From: Hymenobacter cellulosivorans
GTDB taxonomy: Bacteria; Bacteroidota; Bacteroidia; Cytophagales; Hymenobacteraceae
NCBI RefSeq assembly: GCF_022919135.1
Contig: NZ_CP095049.1
Location: forward strand, 5,651,001 to 5,715,000
Length of the DNA: 64,000 bases
Direction: 5' to 3'
In this document: positions 42,847 through 51,938 of the stretch, piece by piece
Layout: every line of letters begins with the position of its first letter
How positions within the stretch are numbered: the first letter of the stretch is position 1
Notes under the pieces: model-generated
The model's input: only the letters and a program-made list of their open reading frames with translations
Told to the model about the DNA's origin: nothing
The model's database searches: none
Translations under genes and position numbers: made by a program

Positions 42847-43188
42847 TTACTTGAAGGCGTTATAGACGGTTTCGCCAATAGCCGAACCTTCGGTAATCAG
42901 AGCCACCATCAGCCAGATAAGCAAGGCCATGGGCACCAGAATCGACCAGATCAGGCCTTTGGTTTCATGCTTCAAGTGCATGAACTCGGCCACGATGAAA
43001 AAGGCTTTGAAGATGGTCAACACAATCAGAATCGAGTTCCGGAAGGTGCTGGGGTCCATAACGAAGGTAACGAGGAATTCCAGGGCGGTTACGCCAACCA
43101 GAACGAAGAACGTCTTCCAGATCCAGCCCGTGACGGGCTTTGGAATCTCACCGATTGGCTGAGTGTGGTCAGGTGCGTGATGAGCCAT
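42847..43188 (-). CDS. Cytochrome c oxidase subunit IV family protein (prokaryotic)
   Basis: 113 aa with three membrane helices (about 24-43, 52-70 and 82-99). The segment LTIFKAFFIVAEFMHLKHET holds the Lys and His pattern of the prokaryotic COX4 family (CaaD-type). It is a small structural subunit of the terminal oxidase. The SCO gene starts 4 nt after its stop. The 90-bp gap behind it toward subunit III has repeats of GAATGTTGAATGC type but no clear hairpin. Confidence 0.88.
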   Translation of the reverse strand: MAHHAPDHTQPIGEIPKPVTGWIWKTFFVLVGVTALEFLVTFVMDPSTFRNSILIVLTIFKAFFIVAEFMHLKHETKGLIWSILVPMALLIWLMVALITEGSAIGETVYNAFK

Positions 43189-43280
43189 GACAGGGAATGT
43201 TGAATGCTAGATGATGAAGGCTGAAAAGGGCTGCCGGCTGGCTTACTCACTAATCAACCTTTTGAAACGCAAAATCTCAG

Positions 43281-44054
43281 TTAGACGAGGTAGAAGAAGG
43301 TAAATACGAATACCCACACCAAGTCTACGAAGTGCCAGTACAAACCGATTTTTTCCACCATCTCGTAATGACCGCGCTTCTCGAAGGTACCGTTGGTGGT
43401 AGCAATGAAAGCCCAGGTCAGCAGCACAAGACCGCTGAATACGTGGGTGCCGTGGAAACCGGTGATAAAGAAGAACAGGTCGGCAAACAGTACGGGACCG
43501 TACTGATTCATTTGCAGGTTAGCGCCGTGGAAAATCGTGCCGTCCAGCATCTTGGTACCGGCATCCGTGCCAGCAATAAAGTGGCTCCACTCCCAGGCTT
43601 GGCAGCTTACGAACGTAGCGCCAAAGAGCAGCGTCCACAACAGCCACTTTTGCACATCAGCCTTGTCCATGCGGTGACCCGCTTCTACGGCCAATACCAT
43701 CGTTACGGAACTGAAGATGAGAATCATCGTCATCAACGCTACGAAGGCCAGCGGCAAATCCATGCCGTGCAGACCGGGGAAAGAGTTGAATACCTTGTCC
43801 GGGATAGGCCAGTAGGCGGTGGAGAACACAAAGTCTTTGTGGTCGCCGGTGAAAGCCAGGTGGCGGTGGCGCATCAACCCGTAGGTTGTCAGGAAGGCGG
43901 CGAACGTAAAGGCATCCGACAGCAGGAAGAACCACATCATCAGCTTGCCATAGCTAGCCTTAAAGGGTTCGTTGCCGCCATCCCAGGTCCCGGAACGGGG
44001 CCGCTCGATGGAGGCGTTGTTGTGAAGCGTCTGCGTCGTGGAGGTGGTGGACAT
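43281..44054 (-). CDS. ctaE: Cytochrome c oxidase subunit III (second copy)
   Basis: 257 aa, seven helices. Family motifs include YGKLMMWFFLLSDAFTFAAF with the subunit III Glu-equivalent region changed to Asp, LALTFLGATF-like FGATFVSCQAWEWSHFI, TGFHGTHVFSGLVLL with the conserved HGTHV, and the final YWHFVDLVWVFVFTFFYL. It is the longer of two subunit III-like genes that lie 22 bp apart; such pairs are usual in Bacteroidota oxidase operons. It supports proton uptake and stability of subunit I. Assigned confidently as subunit III; the symbol follows common use. Confidence 0.92.
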   Translation of the reverse strand: MSTTSTTQTLHNNASIERPRSGTWDGGNEPFKASYGKLMMWFFLLSDAFTFAAFLTTYGLMRHRHLAFTGDHKDFVFSTAYWPIPDKVFNSFPGLHGMDLPLAFVALMTMILIFSSVTMVLAVEAGHRMDKADVQKWLLWTLLFGATFVSCQAWEWSHFIAGTDAGTKMLDGTIFHGANLQMNQYGPVLFADLFFFITGFHGTHVFSGLVLLTWAFIATTNGTFEKRGHYEMVEKIGLYWHFVDLVWVFVFTFFYLV

Positions 44055-44076
44055 AACGAGCGAAGTAAAAACGAAA

Positions 44077-44664
44077 TCAGTGGTTCAAAAGTAGGAACAA
44101 ATACAGGTACAACCAAAGCGCGCCGAGGAAGTGCCAGTAGATTGTGGCATTGCCAATGGAGAGCATCTGGCGAGAATGTACCTGATAGTTCAGGCTTTTA
44201 CGCAATACGATGACCAGAAAGATTAGGCCCGTAATCAGGTGAAAAGCGTGTACGCCGGTCAGCACATACAGGAAGGAGCCCGACGGGTTTGCATCAACGC
44301 CACCAAAGTGAATTTTATTGGCTACGAGTTCAACCCACACGTTCCACTGGCCTATCAGGAACACGACGCCCAGGATAAGCGTCAGAGCGACACCTATTTG
44401 AGCCCGCCGCACTTCATCCTTGCGAGCCGAAAACCAAGCCCATTGCATCGTAGCGCTGCTCAGGGCAATAATAAGGCTGGTATAGAGCAGACCGCCCGGC
44501 AAATCGAATTCCAACCAGTTGCCTTCTTCCCGCCGTACGATGTAGGCACTGGTATAGGCGGCGAAAATCATGGTAATGCTGATCATCATCAGCAGTAGCA
44601 GAAGGCGCTTGGGGTGCATACCCGTACCGGCTTCTTTGTCTTGCAAAATTTCGGAAGTTGCCAT
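44077..44664 (-). CDS. Cytochrome c oxidase subunit III (first copy)
   Basis: 195 aa, five helices, lacking the first two helices of canonical seven-helix subunit III. It has LLLMMISITMIFAAYTSAYI, GLLYTSLIIALSSATMQWAW, the conserved VLTGVHAFHLITGLIFL (H-x2-H type) and the terminal YWHFLGALWLYLYLFLLL. It starts 9 nt after the cyoE stop and is followed closely by the longer subunit III gene, so both may contribute to one complex or to alternative forms. Short five-helix subunits III are typical of bacteria in this phylum. Confidence 0.9.
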   Translation of the reverse strand: MATSEILQDKEAGTGMHPKRLLLLLMMISITMIFAAYTSAYIVRREEGNWLEFDLPGGLLYTSLIIALSSATMQWAWFSARKDEVRRAQIGVALTLILGVVFLIGQWNVWVELVANKIHFGGVDANPSGSFLYVLTGVHAFHLITGLIFLVIVLRKSLNYQVHSRQMLSIGNATIYWHFLGALWLYLYLFLLLNH

Positions 44665-44673
44665 CCTGAAGGG

Positions 44674-45525
44674 TTAAATTTTGTCGAAAACCAGCGCAAT
44701 CTGCACGATTGGCAGGTACAAAAAGGACCCGAACATGATGCTCATCGCAGCTTTTTTGGAACAGGTCCGCATTAGGTAAAAGGTCTGCATCAGAAACAGC
44801 ACCCCACACACTACCGCAATCAGAGCCGAGGTTTTGCCCGCCATGCCCAGTTGCAGAGGCAACAAGCTCAGCGGAATCAGTAGCAGGGTGTAAGTCATAA
44901 TCTGGAAGGCCGTCCGCAAATCTTTCCCGCCCGGAGTGGGCAGCATCTTGAAGCCAGCCTTCTTGTAGTCCTCATCTAAAACCCACGCAATGGCCCAAAA
45001 GTGCGGAAACTGCCACATGAATTGAATACCAAACAGTACCCAGGCCTCCGTACCCAAAACGCCCGTAGCGGCTACCCAGCCCAACAGCGGCGGCATCCCC
45101 CCTGGAATAGCACCTACGGCCACGCAAATGGGCGAAATCGTCTTGAGCGGGGTATAAACGAAGCCGTACAGAATCAGTGACAACAGCGATAGGGCCGCGG
45201 CCAGCGTATTGAAAAAGTACCCGAGGATGAACAGCCCGGTGATACCCATAACGACGGCGAATACCCAGGCCTCGGTAGCACTCAGTACGCCCGTAGGCAA
45301 CGGCCGCTTGGCCGTGCGCTTCATGAGCTTATCCAGGTCGATTTCGTGGATCTGGTTGATGGTGTTGGCCGAGCCGGTGACGGCCAAACCGCCTAGCAGC
45401 ACGAGCAAGGCCCGGCTCCAATCAAACTCCTGCGCGCCGAGCAAGTAGCCGATGGCGCTGGAAAAGGCCACCGTTAGTGCCAGCCGGAATTTGATTAACT
45501 GGAAATAGGCTTTGGCTTTCGTCAT
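44674..45525 (-). CDS. cyoE: Protoheme IX farnesyltransferase (heme O synthase)
   Basis: 283 aa UbiA-family prenyltransferase with about nine helices. The polyprenyl-diphosphate site is seen in TGSANTINQIHEIDLDKLMK (about 53-72), with N and acidic residues spaced as expected, followed by RTAKRPLPTG. The second conserved loop has FWAIAWVLDEDYKKAGFKML (about 175-195). It adds farnesyl to heme B to give heme O, which the heme A synthase encoded upstream converts to heme A for the oxidase. The two genes are 51 bp apart on the same strand and belong to the assembly operon. Confidence 0.95.
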   Translation of the reverse strand: MTKAKAYFQLIKFRLALTVAFSSAIGYLLGAQEFDWSRALLVLLGGLAVTGSANTINQIHEIDLDKLMKRTAKRPLPTGVLSATEAWVFAVVMGITGLFILGYFFNTLAAALSLLSLILYGFVYTPLKTISPICVAVGAIPGGMPPLLGWVAATGVLGTEAWVLFGIQFMWQFPHFWAIAWVLDEDYKKAGFKMLPTPGGKDLRTAFQIMTYTLLLIPLSLLPLQLGMAGKTSALIAVVCGVLFLMQTFYLMRTCSKKAAMSIMFGSFLYLPIVQIALVFDKI

Positions 45526-45576
45526 TCTTACGCAATCAAAACTCCCGCCAGATCAGCCTCAAACGGGGCCGCAAAG

Positions 45577-46656
45577 TTACGCAACAACGCCCGGATAAGC
45601 GGCCTGCCGCTCGAATTTCGTTGCCCGGCTATGCAGCACGATGGTCAGGAACTGGGTTCCGAACAGAACCGTAGCCAGTGTGAGGTGCAGTGGCTGCACC
45701 AGCGCTGGCAGGGCAAAGTACGCCAGGGTAATGCCCGCTAGGATTTCCAGCCCAATCAGGCCGATATTGGCCGTAGCCATGCGCCGCAGCTGCCCCGAAG
45801 GCAGTTTGTAGAGCTGATAGGCTACGTAGGCATTCAGCAGCAGAAGCAGCGCCGAAAAGGTGCGGTGAAACTTAAATACGTTGCCTAATTGCTCAATCCA
45901 AGTGGCACGGCTCATGTAGTTGGCAGCAAAGGCGACCATATCCACTTCCTCCCGCACTTGGGTCCCTATCACAATTTGAACAAAAGTCAGCAGCGTAATC
46001 AGCCACAGCCATGGTCTAAGGCTAGACCTAACAAAGACCGGCTCAATTGCTACATTCTCCCGCTGGGAACGTATTACGGCGTAAATCAGCATTGCCACGA
46101 TTACCAGCGCCAGACCCATATGAATGGTTACCATAATGGGCAGCAGGTTGGTCGAAACTACTAGGGAACCCAGGTAGCCCTGTACGCCGGTCAGCAGAAA
46201 CGACCCGAAGGCCAGCCAGAACACTGTTCGGTCGCGTCGCCAATATGGGAGGGCAAAGACAACCGTTAGAAAGACAAAGATGCCAATCAGTGCGCCTACC
46301 AACCGATTGACGTACTCAATCCAGGTTTTAGTGACGTTGAAGTCGGTTTCGATGTACTGAGTTGGGTGAGCAAAAATCTCACTCGCCACTTGCTTAAAGC
46401 CCAGCCGCTGCAAAGTCTTGGCCAGCTTCTGGTTCTTAGCTACGCGTTGGGCCGTGTAAATCTCTTTGTAGTTGGCTGGGAGCTGACTGGCCTCAGTTGG
46501 TGGAACCCAAGTGCCGAAGCACTTCGGCCAGTCGGGGCAGCCCATCCCAGAACCGGTGCTGCGTACTATTCCACCAACCATAATCAGGATGTACACGGCT
46601 ACCACGGTTACAATTCCAATCAGGCGGAACCGGCGCACAAATGCGGGTACTATCAT
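45577..46656 (-). CDS. ctaA: Heme A synthase (COX15/CtaA family)
   Basis: 359 aa, eight helices. The first helix is followed by VGGIVRSTGSGMGCPDWPKC with the conserved Gly-Ser-Gly and Cys. Paired heme-ligand histidines occur in WIEYVNRLVGALIGI-type and MVTIHMGLALVIVAML segments and again in FKFHRTFSALLLLLNA and PLHLTLATVLFG. It oxidises the methyl group of heme O to the formyl of heme A in the inner membrane. It is the first gene of the assembly operon, transcribed away from the oxidase subunit I terminators. I could not find a convincing promoter in the 60 bp before it. Confidence 0.94.
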   Translation of the reverse strand: MIVPAFVRRFRLIGIVTVVAVYILIMVGGIVRSTGSGMGCPDWPKCFGTWVPPTEASQLPANYKEIYTAQRVAKNQKLAKTLQRLGFKQVASEIFAHPTQYIETDFNVTKTWIEYVNRLVGALIGIFVFLTVVFALPYWRRDRTVFWLAFGSFLLTGVQGYLGSLVVSTNLLPIMVTIHMGLALVIVAMLIYAVIRSQRENVAIEPVFVRSSLRPWLWLITLLTFVQIVIGTQVREEVDMVAFAANYMSRATWIEQLGNVFKFHRTFSALLLLLNAYVAYQLYKLPSGQLRRMATANIGLIGLEILAGITLAYFALPALVQPLHLTLATVLFGTQFLTIVLHSRATKFERQAAYPGVVA

Positions 46657-46718
46657 ACTTGTCAGGGTGCTTATGCTACCTTCTCAACAATTGAAAAGCT
46701 GGTTTGATTAGACAGCAA

Positions 46719-46763
46719 AATGGGGAAACCCAGCCGGTGGTGCCGGTACCGGATTTCCCCATT
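46719..46763 (-). terminator. Second terminator-like hairpin after coxA
   Basis: AATGGGGAAA pairs with TTTCCCCATT, with an inner CCGG-GGTG-CCGG stem. On the minus strand it ends in TTTTGC. With the hairpin at 46775 it forms a tandem terminator separating the oxidase operon from ctaA. Confidence 0.6.
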
Positions 46764-46774
46764 CTTGGGTAAGA

Positions 46775-46806
46775 AAACGGGCCGCCGTGAATACAGCGGC
46801 CCGTTT
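46775..46806 (-). terminator. Terminator of the act-cox operon
   Basis: AAACGGGCCGC (46775-46785) pairs with GCGGCCCGTTT (46796-46806); the minus-strand stem ends in TTTTC, 19 nt past the coxA stop. Confidence 0.8.
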
Positions 46807-46824
46807 CAAATGGCATTCCGAAGA

Positions 46825-48690
46825 CTATTCTTCTGTGTCGCGCTCGTAAGGCAAGTTCGAAGACTGGGTCTGCGAATATGGCACGTTCTGCGGGATAAAG
46901 TCCTCAGCAGCACCGGGCTTGCTGTAGTCGTAAGGCCAACGGTAGACGGCAGGAATTTCGCCGGGCCAGTTGCCGTGACCAGGAAGCACCGGCGTTGTCC
47001 ACTCCAGCGTCGTCGAGTTCCAGGGGTTCTCAGTAGCCCGACGGCCACGGAAGATGCTGTAGAAGAAGTTGAAGATGAAGATAAACTGACCGAAGAAGGC
47101 CAGAATAGCTGCAGCTGAGATAAACTTGTTCAGGTCGGCAAACTGGCTGAACGAGTCGAAACCTGTCCAAGCGTAGTAACGACGGGGGAAACCAGCAATA
47201 CCTACGTAGTGCATTGGCATGAATACCAAGTAAACACCGATGAAGGTCAGCCAGAAGTGGATGTAGCCCAATTTCTCGTCGAGCATACGGCCGAACATCT
47301 TGGGGAACCAGTGATACACACCAGCGAACAGCCCGAAGAAGGCCGACGAACCCATTACTAAGTGGAAGTGAGCTACCACGAAGTAGGTGTTGTGCATCTG
47401 GATGTCGATAGCAGCGTTACCAAGGATGATACCAGTCAGACCACCCGAAATGAACAGCGATACAAAGCCAATTGAGAACAGCATAGCTGTCGTAAAGCGG
47501 ATGTTACCGCGCCACAACGTTGCCAGCCAGTTAAAGGTCTTCACTGCCGACGGTACGGCGATGATCAGTGTCAGGAACATGAACACCGAACCGAGGAAGG
47601 GATTCATGCCGGTCACGAACATGTGGTGAGCCCACACTACGAATGAGAGCAGCGAAATACCGAGCAGCGAGCCAATCATAGCGCGGTAACCGAAGATTGG
47701 CTTACGCGAGTTGGTAGCCAGGATTTCCGATACCATACCCATGGCAGGCATAATAACGATGTACACTTCGGGGTGACCCAGGAACCAGAACAAGTGCTGG
47801 AACAGAATTGGGCTACCACCCTGGTGGTTCAGAGCCTGACCGGCAATATAGATATCCGACAGGAAGAACGACGTGCCAAACGAACGGTCAAAGATCAGCA
47901 GCAAAGCGGCCGAGAACAGAACCGGGAACGAGAGCAGACCTAGGACAGCCGTCAAGAAGAAAGCCCAGATAGTCAGGGGCAACTTCGACATCGACATGCC
48001 GCGGGTACGCAGGTTGATTACCGTCGTGATGTAGTTAACACCACCCAGCAGCTGAGACACGATGAACAGCGCCATCGAAACCAGCCACAGCGTCATACCC
48101 AAACCCGAACCAGGAATAGCCTGGGGCAGAGCGCTCAGCGGTGGGTAGATTGTCCAGCCGGCAGCGGCAGGACCCGTCTCGATGAAGAGCGAGGTGAACA
48201 TGATGATGCTCGACAGGAAAAAGAACCAGTACGAGAGCATGTTCATGAAGCCTGAAGCCATATCGCGGGCCCCAATCTGCAGCGGAATCAGGAAGTTAGA
48301 GAACGTACCCGACAAACCGGCCGTCAGCACGAAGAATACCATAATGGTACCGTGCATCGTTACCAGGGCAAGGTAAAATTCGGGGTTGAGCTTGCCCGCC
48401 TCAATCCACTTGCCTAGGAAGGGCGAAAGCCATTCGAAGGTCGACTCGGGCCAGCCGAGCTGCAGACGGAACAAGCTGGAGAGCGTACCACCAATGATTG
48501 CCCAGAAGATACCCGTAATCAGGAACTGCTTGGCAATTACTTTGTGGTCCTGGCTGAAGACGTACTTGAACAGCCAGTGCTGATCATGGTGCTCGTCGTG
48601 GTGCAGGTGCTCGTCGTGGTGCGTGGTGCTTGGCTCGGTGACCCCGATGCCACCCTGCACTTGCGAGTGAGTAGGAAGATTAGCAGCCAT
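46825..48690 (-). CDS. coxA: Cytochrome c oxidase subunit I (A1-type heme-copper oxidase)
   Basis: 621 aa, twelve helices plus N- and C-terminal extensions. The N-terminal tail has a His/Asp run (STTHHDEHLHHDEHHDQHW). Catalytic features: low-spin heme ligand in VTMHGTIMVFFV, the CuB ligand/cross-linked Tyr and proton-channel Glu in WFLGHPEVYIVIMPAMG, the CuB pair in WAHHMFVTG, and HFHLVMGSSAF with the high-spin heme ligand. The GHPEVY form with Glu marks type A1 oxidases with D and K channels. It reduces oxygen to water while pumping protons, receiving electrons from CuA. It is the last gene of the operon from actA, 26 nt after coxB. Confidence 0.96.
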   Translation of the reverse strand: MAANLPTHSQVQGGIGVTEPSTTHHDEHLHHDEHHDQHWLFKYVFSQDHKVIAKQFLITGIFWAIIGGTLSSLFRLQLGWPESTFEWLSPFLGKWIEAGKLNPEFYLALVTMHGTIMVFFVLTAGLSGTFSNFLIPLQIGARDMASGFMNMLSYWFFFLSSIIMFTSLFIETGPAAAGWTIYPPLSALPQAIPGSGLGMTLWLVSMALFIVSQLLGGVNYITTVINLRTRGMSMSKLPLTIWAFFLTAVLGLLSFPVLFSAALLLIFDRSFGTSFFLSDIYIAGQALNHQGGSPILFQHLFWFLGHPEVYIVIMPAMGMVSEILATNSRKPIFGYRAMIGSLLGISLLSFVVWAHHMFVTGMNPFLGSVFMFLTLIIAVPSAVKTFNWLATLWRGNIRFTTAMLFSIGFVSLFISGGLTGIILGNAAIDIQMHNTYFVVAHFHLVMGSSAFFGLFAGVYHWFPKMFGRMLDEKLGYIHFWLTFIGVYLVFMPMHYVGIAGFPRRYYAWTGFDSFSQFADLNKFISAAAILAFFGQFIFIFNFFYSIFRGRRATENPWNSTTLEWTTPVLPGHGNWPGEIPAVYRWPYDYSKPGAAEDFIPQNVPYSQTQSSNLPYERDTEE

Positions 48691-48716
48691 AAAAGAGAGC
48701 GTGCGTTAGATAAGAA

Positions 48717-49787
48717 TTAGAGCGAGGCCTTGGCAGCCTGAGTTACAACAGCAGCCGCAGCTGAAGCGTTTTCCTTTTCTACCAATTTATCCGATTTCTG
48801 CTGGAAGTTAGCCAGAACATCAGGGTTCTGCTCCGAGAAAGACTTCTGCTGGGCAAACCAAGCTACGTAGTCATCCGGCTCGTCCACAACAATGTTCAGC
48901 TTCATAGCAAAGTGGCCACGGCCGCAAATCTGGTTGCAGGCCAGTTCGTAGTTGAACTTGGGGTTGCCCAGCTGAGCGCGCATCTCGTCGGTCGTCTTGG
49001 TCGGGGTAAACCAGAACTTGGTTGGCATACCGGGTACGGCATACATCTGCACGCGGAAATGCGGCATGTAAACGGCGTGCAATACGTCGCGCGAGCGAAT
49101 CTTTAGCAACACGGGGTGGCCCTTGGGCACGTGAATCTCACCGGCAACAAAGTCATCCAGACCACTCTTGTCACTGAGGTCGAAGCCGAACTCATTGGTA
49201 GCGTCAATCAGACGGTAGTTAACAACACCCAATTTCTGGTCACGACCGGGGTAACGCACAAGCCAGTTAAACTGCTTGCCCATTACTTCCAGTACTACCG
49301 AATCCTTCGGAGCGGGGCCAGTGATTTTGGTCCACTCTTTCCAGCCGGCGAATACCAGACCAGCCATAACGATAGCCGGGATTACCGTCCAGATGATTTC
49401 AATCTTGTTGTTGTGGGGGAAGAAGTAAGCGCGACGACCTTCCTTATGCTGGTACTTATAAGAGTATACGAACAGCAAAATGTGGGTCAGGACGAACACG
49501 ATACCGATGATGATCATCGTCGTCCAGAAGAGGCGCTCCATCTCAAAGCCGTGAACCGACGCAATCGGCGGGTTCATCTTGCCGTAGTTTTCAATGAAGG
49601 AGTAAGCAAACGCCGCACCACCAACAATCATGAAGATGATAAAGAGGATGGCGTTGACGCGGTTACTCGTGCCAATCTCGCGCGCAGAGCTGCCCGAGAA
49701 AATGGAAGTCAGAATCTGGATGCGGAACAGCAGGCCGAATACGACCAGCAGCAGCACGAGTACCAGAAGAATACCAAGAGCAATCAT
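48717..49787 (-). CDS. coxB: Cytochrome c oxidase subunit II (CuA)
   Basis: 356 aa. Three hydrophobic helices (about 1-22, 45-63 and 85-110, with another at 132-148) precede a periplasmic cupredoxin domain. The CuA centre shows H237 (DVLHAVYMPHF), C284 and C288 (ACNQICGRGHFAM), H292 and M295. The residue between the cysteines that supplies a backbone ligand is Gln286 in place of the common Glu, a tolerated change. No heme c motif, so it is not a caa3 subunit; electrons must come from a separate cytochrome c or directly from ActE or ActA. It follows actF across a 94-bp gap containing an imperfect inverted repeat. Confidence 0.95.
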   Translation of the reverse strand: MIALGILLVLVLLLVVFGLLFRIQILTSIFSGSSAREIGTSNRVNAILFIIFMIVGGAAFAYSFIENYGKMNPPIASVHGFEMERLFWTTMIIIGIVFVLTHILLFVYSYKYQHKEGRRAYFFPHNNKIEIIWTVIPAIVMAGLVFAGWKEWTKITGPAPKDSVVLEVMGKQFNWLVRYPGRDQKLGVVNYRLIDATNEFGFDLSDKSGLDDFVAGEIHVPKGHPVLLKIRSRDVLHAVYMPHFRVQMYAVPGMPTKFWFTPTKTTDEMRAQLGNPKFNYELACNQICGRGHFAMKLNIVVDEPDDYVAWFAQQKSFSEQNPDVLANFQQKSDKLVEKENASAAAAVVTQAAKASL

Positions 49788-49802
49788 TAGTTGAATGAAG
49801 AG

Positions 49803-49874
49803 GTGAGAGTTGAGAGGTTAGAAGTGAGAGTTCCGTTACACATTACAGTCTAACTTCTCACTTCTCAATACTCA
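49803..49874. repeat. Imperfect inverted repeat between actF and coxB
   Basis: GTGAGAGTTGAGAGGTTAGA and onward (49803-49830) can pair with the segment 49847-49874; the cores match at 17 of 21 positions. It could be an RNA stem that tunes expression of coxBA relative to act genes. Confidence 0.5.
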
Positions 49875-49881
49875 TGTCTAA

Positions 49882-51213
49882 TTAAGTCGTGTGGTGCACG
49901 CTTTCGTCTAGGAACGGGTGGTTAACCGGTACCAGAGAGGCCTGCGCCAAGCGCTTAGTGAAAAGAATGAGGAACGTACCCAGGAAGATCAAGGCAACGC
50001 CAATCTCTATGATGAACCCATTCTCACCCTTCATAGTTGCAGGCTCCAGCATTAAGTAGAAGTCCGACCAGTGACCGATCAAAACGGCGATGCTGACGAT
50101 CTTCAGCATGATCATTTGACGCTTGGCATCCCGGCGCATCAGCACCAAGAAGGGAAATGCGAAGTTGATAACCAGGTTGAAGAAGAACATCCAGGTGTAA
50201 GCACCATTGAAGCCGCCCAGACGCTGGTTGTAGTACACGGCTTCCTCAGGCAGGTTGGCGTACCAAATCAGCATGAACTGCGAGAACCATACATAGGTCC
50301 AGAAGATGCTGAAGCCAAACATGAACTTGCCCAAATCGTGCAGGTGGTTGGCGTTAACGAACTTCAGGTAACCGGCCTGCTTCAGGTAAATAGCGGTTAG
50401 CGTCGTCAGGGCAATGCCCGATACCCACCACGAGGCGAATACGTACCAGCCAAACATAGTCGAGAACCAGTGCACGTCAACCGACATAACCCAGTCCCAA
50501 GCCGACATCGACGAGGTAACAGCGTAGAGCACTAGAAACAAAGCCGCTACGTTAATACTCTTGTGGAAATACTCAGTGCCGCCGTTCAGATCTTCGGCCA
50601 GCGAAATTTTGCGCAAACGCTCGGAGAAGAACCACCAGATACCGAGGTAGACTACCATGCGGATCAGGTAGAAAGGCGTATTTAGAAAACCGCTTTTACC
50701 AGCAATGATGGCGTCATAGTTTTCCGACTTAGGGTCCATGATACCATCGTGGGTCCAGTGAAACAGGTCATGACGGCCGGCAAAGAAGACTACCAGGAAG
50801 ATAACCAGACCAGGCAGCAGCCATACGCTCATGGCTTCATTGATACGCTTAATAACTACCGACCAACCAGCGTAGGCTACGTACTGCAGCGCTACGAAGA
50901 AGGTACCGATAGCCGACACCCCAACGAAGAACACGTTGTTGTGCCACAGGCTCACTAGCAGGCGCTTCAGCCAAACGGGGCTGCCTTCATGGTGAGCAGC
51001 ACCAGCACCAGCCTCCGGACCAGCAGCATGCGCCGCGCCGTGGGCGGCACCAGCCGCTTCATGTCCGCCGCCAATATGCATGGCAGCCAAAATCAAACCT
51101 ATTGCCAGCACTATTACCCCAGCAACGATGATGCTGATGAAGGTTTTGCGGGTTCTCGGCGAAAGCTCCAGGTATTCAGCCGTGGCGCTTTCTTGATGCG
51201 TCAGAGTTGCCAT
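49882..51213 (-). CDS. actF: Alternative complex III subunit ActF (quinol:cytochrome c oxidoreductase membrane subunit)
   Basis: 443 aa, about ten helices. The N-terminus is followed by a His/Ala/Gly-rich periplasmic loop (GGGHEAAGAAHGAAHAAGPE). The core has LWHNNVFFVGVSAIGTFFVA, AMSVWLLPGLVIFLVVFFAG, VTSSMSAWDWVMSVDVHWFS and FGFSIFWTYVWFSQFMLIWY. ActF belongs to the same NrfD/PsrC-like superfold as ActC and gives a second four-helix-bundle module of the quinol-oxidising complex. The gene lies 2 nt after actE and precedes coxB, in the order seen for ACIII-oxidase supercomplex loci. Confidence 0.9.
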   Translation of the reverse strand: MATLTHQESATAEYLELSPRTRKTFISIIVAGVIVLAIGLILAAMHIGGGHEAAGAAHGAAHAAGPEAGAGAAHHEGSPVWLKRLLVSLWHNNVFFVGVSAIGTFFVALQYVAYAGWSVVIKRINEAMSVWLLPGLVIFLVVFFAGRHDLFHWTHDGIMDPKSENYDAIIAGKSGFLNTPFYLIRMVVYLGIWWFFSERLRKISLAEDLNGGTEYFHKSINVAALFLVLYAVTSSMSAWDWVMSVDVHWFSTMFGWYVFASWWVSGIALTTLTAIYLKQAGYLKFVNANHLHDLGKFMFGFSIFWTYVWFSQFMLIWYANLPEEAVYYNQRLGGFNGAYTWMFFFNLVINFAFPFLVLMRRDAKRQMIMLKIVSIAVLIGHWSDFYLMLEPATMKGENGFIIEIGVALIFLGTFLILFTKRLAQASLVPVNHPFLDESVHHTT

Positions 51214-51215
51214 AG

Positions 51216-51938
51216 TTAGTTCGCCGTTCCGTTTCGAGCCTGGTCACCTTGACCGGGAGTAGTTGAAGTTTTGTCGGCTTGAGCCTCCAGAACTGGGGAC
51301 TGAGTAGCGCGGTCGGTCATTTCGGTAGAGTCATTGCTAACATTTACCAGCTTGGCCAAGCCATCAGGGCCTTCGCCCCGTTGCAGTACGCGAACGTACA
51401 TGGCAATCTTCCAACGCTCCTGCGGGTTCACAATTGAACCATGAGGCATCATGCGGCCTTTGCCCCACTGAATTACATGGTAAATGTGCGCATCGTTCAT
51501 GGTTTTGTAAGTACCAGCCGAGTAGTTTGGTACACCTTTGAACTTCTGTCCAACCGGGCCGTCGCCGGCACCAGCCTCCCCGTGGCAATGGGAGCAGATG
51601 CGGGTGTACAGAACCTTGCCTTCTTCCAGGTTAGCCTTGGTGTAGGAGTAAGGGTTGCGAAGACGGCGCTCAGCGGTACCAACACTATCCTTGGGAATGT
51701 GTGAGTAATAAGCCAGCTTTCCTTGGGGTACAGTGCCCACCACCGGAGTGCGCATGTTCAACCCCATGGGGTTAACCGTATTTGTATGAACCTGCTTCAG
51801 AGGCTCGTAGCCGATTGGCTCGTACATCTGCGGCGCATACTCCAAGCCCGTATCATCAGCCTTGTTACAAGCTGTAGTCAGAACCGAGGCAAATAGAATA
51901 GCCGACGCTTGCAGACCTAGTTTCAGCGTGTGCGTCAT
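51216..51938 (-). CDS. actE: Alternative complex III subunit ActE (monoheme cytochrome c lipoprotein)
   Basis: 240 aa. Lipobox LTTAC near residue 24, so the protein is lipid-anchored on the periplasmic face. Class I cytochrome c domain: heme-binding CSHCH at about 113-117 (YTRICSHCHGEAGAGDGPVG), with axial Met likely in GRMMPHGS near residue 162. An N-terminal segment YAPQMYEPIGYEPLKQV and a Thr/Gln-rich tail flank it. ActE passes electrons from the ActA hemes to the oxidase or to soluble cytochrome c. Its ATG overlaps the actD stop (TAATG), indicating translational coupling. Confidence 0.92.
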   Translation of the reverse strand: MTHTLKLGLQASAILFASVLTTACNKADDTGLEYAPQMYEPIGYEPLKQVHTNTVNPMGLNMRTPVVGTVPQGKLAYYSHIPKDSVGTAERRLRNPYSYTKANLEEGKVLYTRICSHCHGEAGAGDGPVGQKFKGVPNYSAGTYKTMNDAHIYHVIQWGKGRMMPHGSIVNPQERWKIAMYVRVLQRGEGPDGLAKLVNVSNDSTEMTDRATQSPVLEAQADKTSTTPGQGDQARNGTAN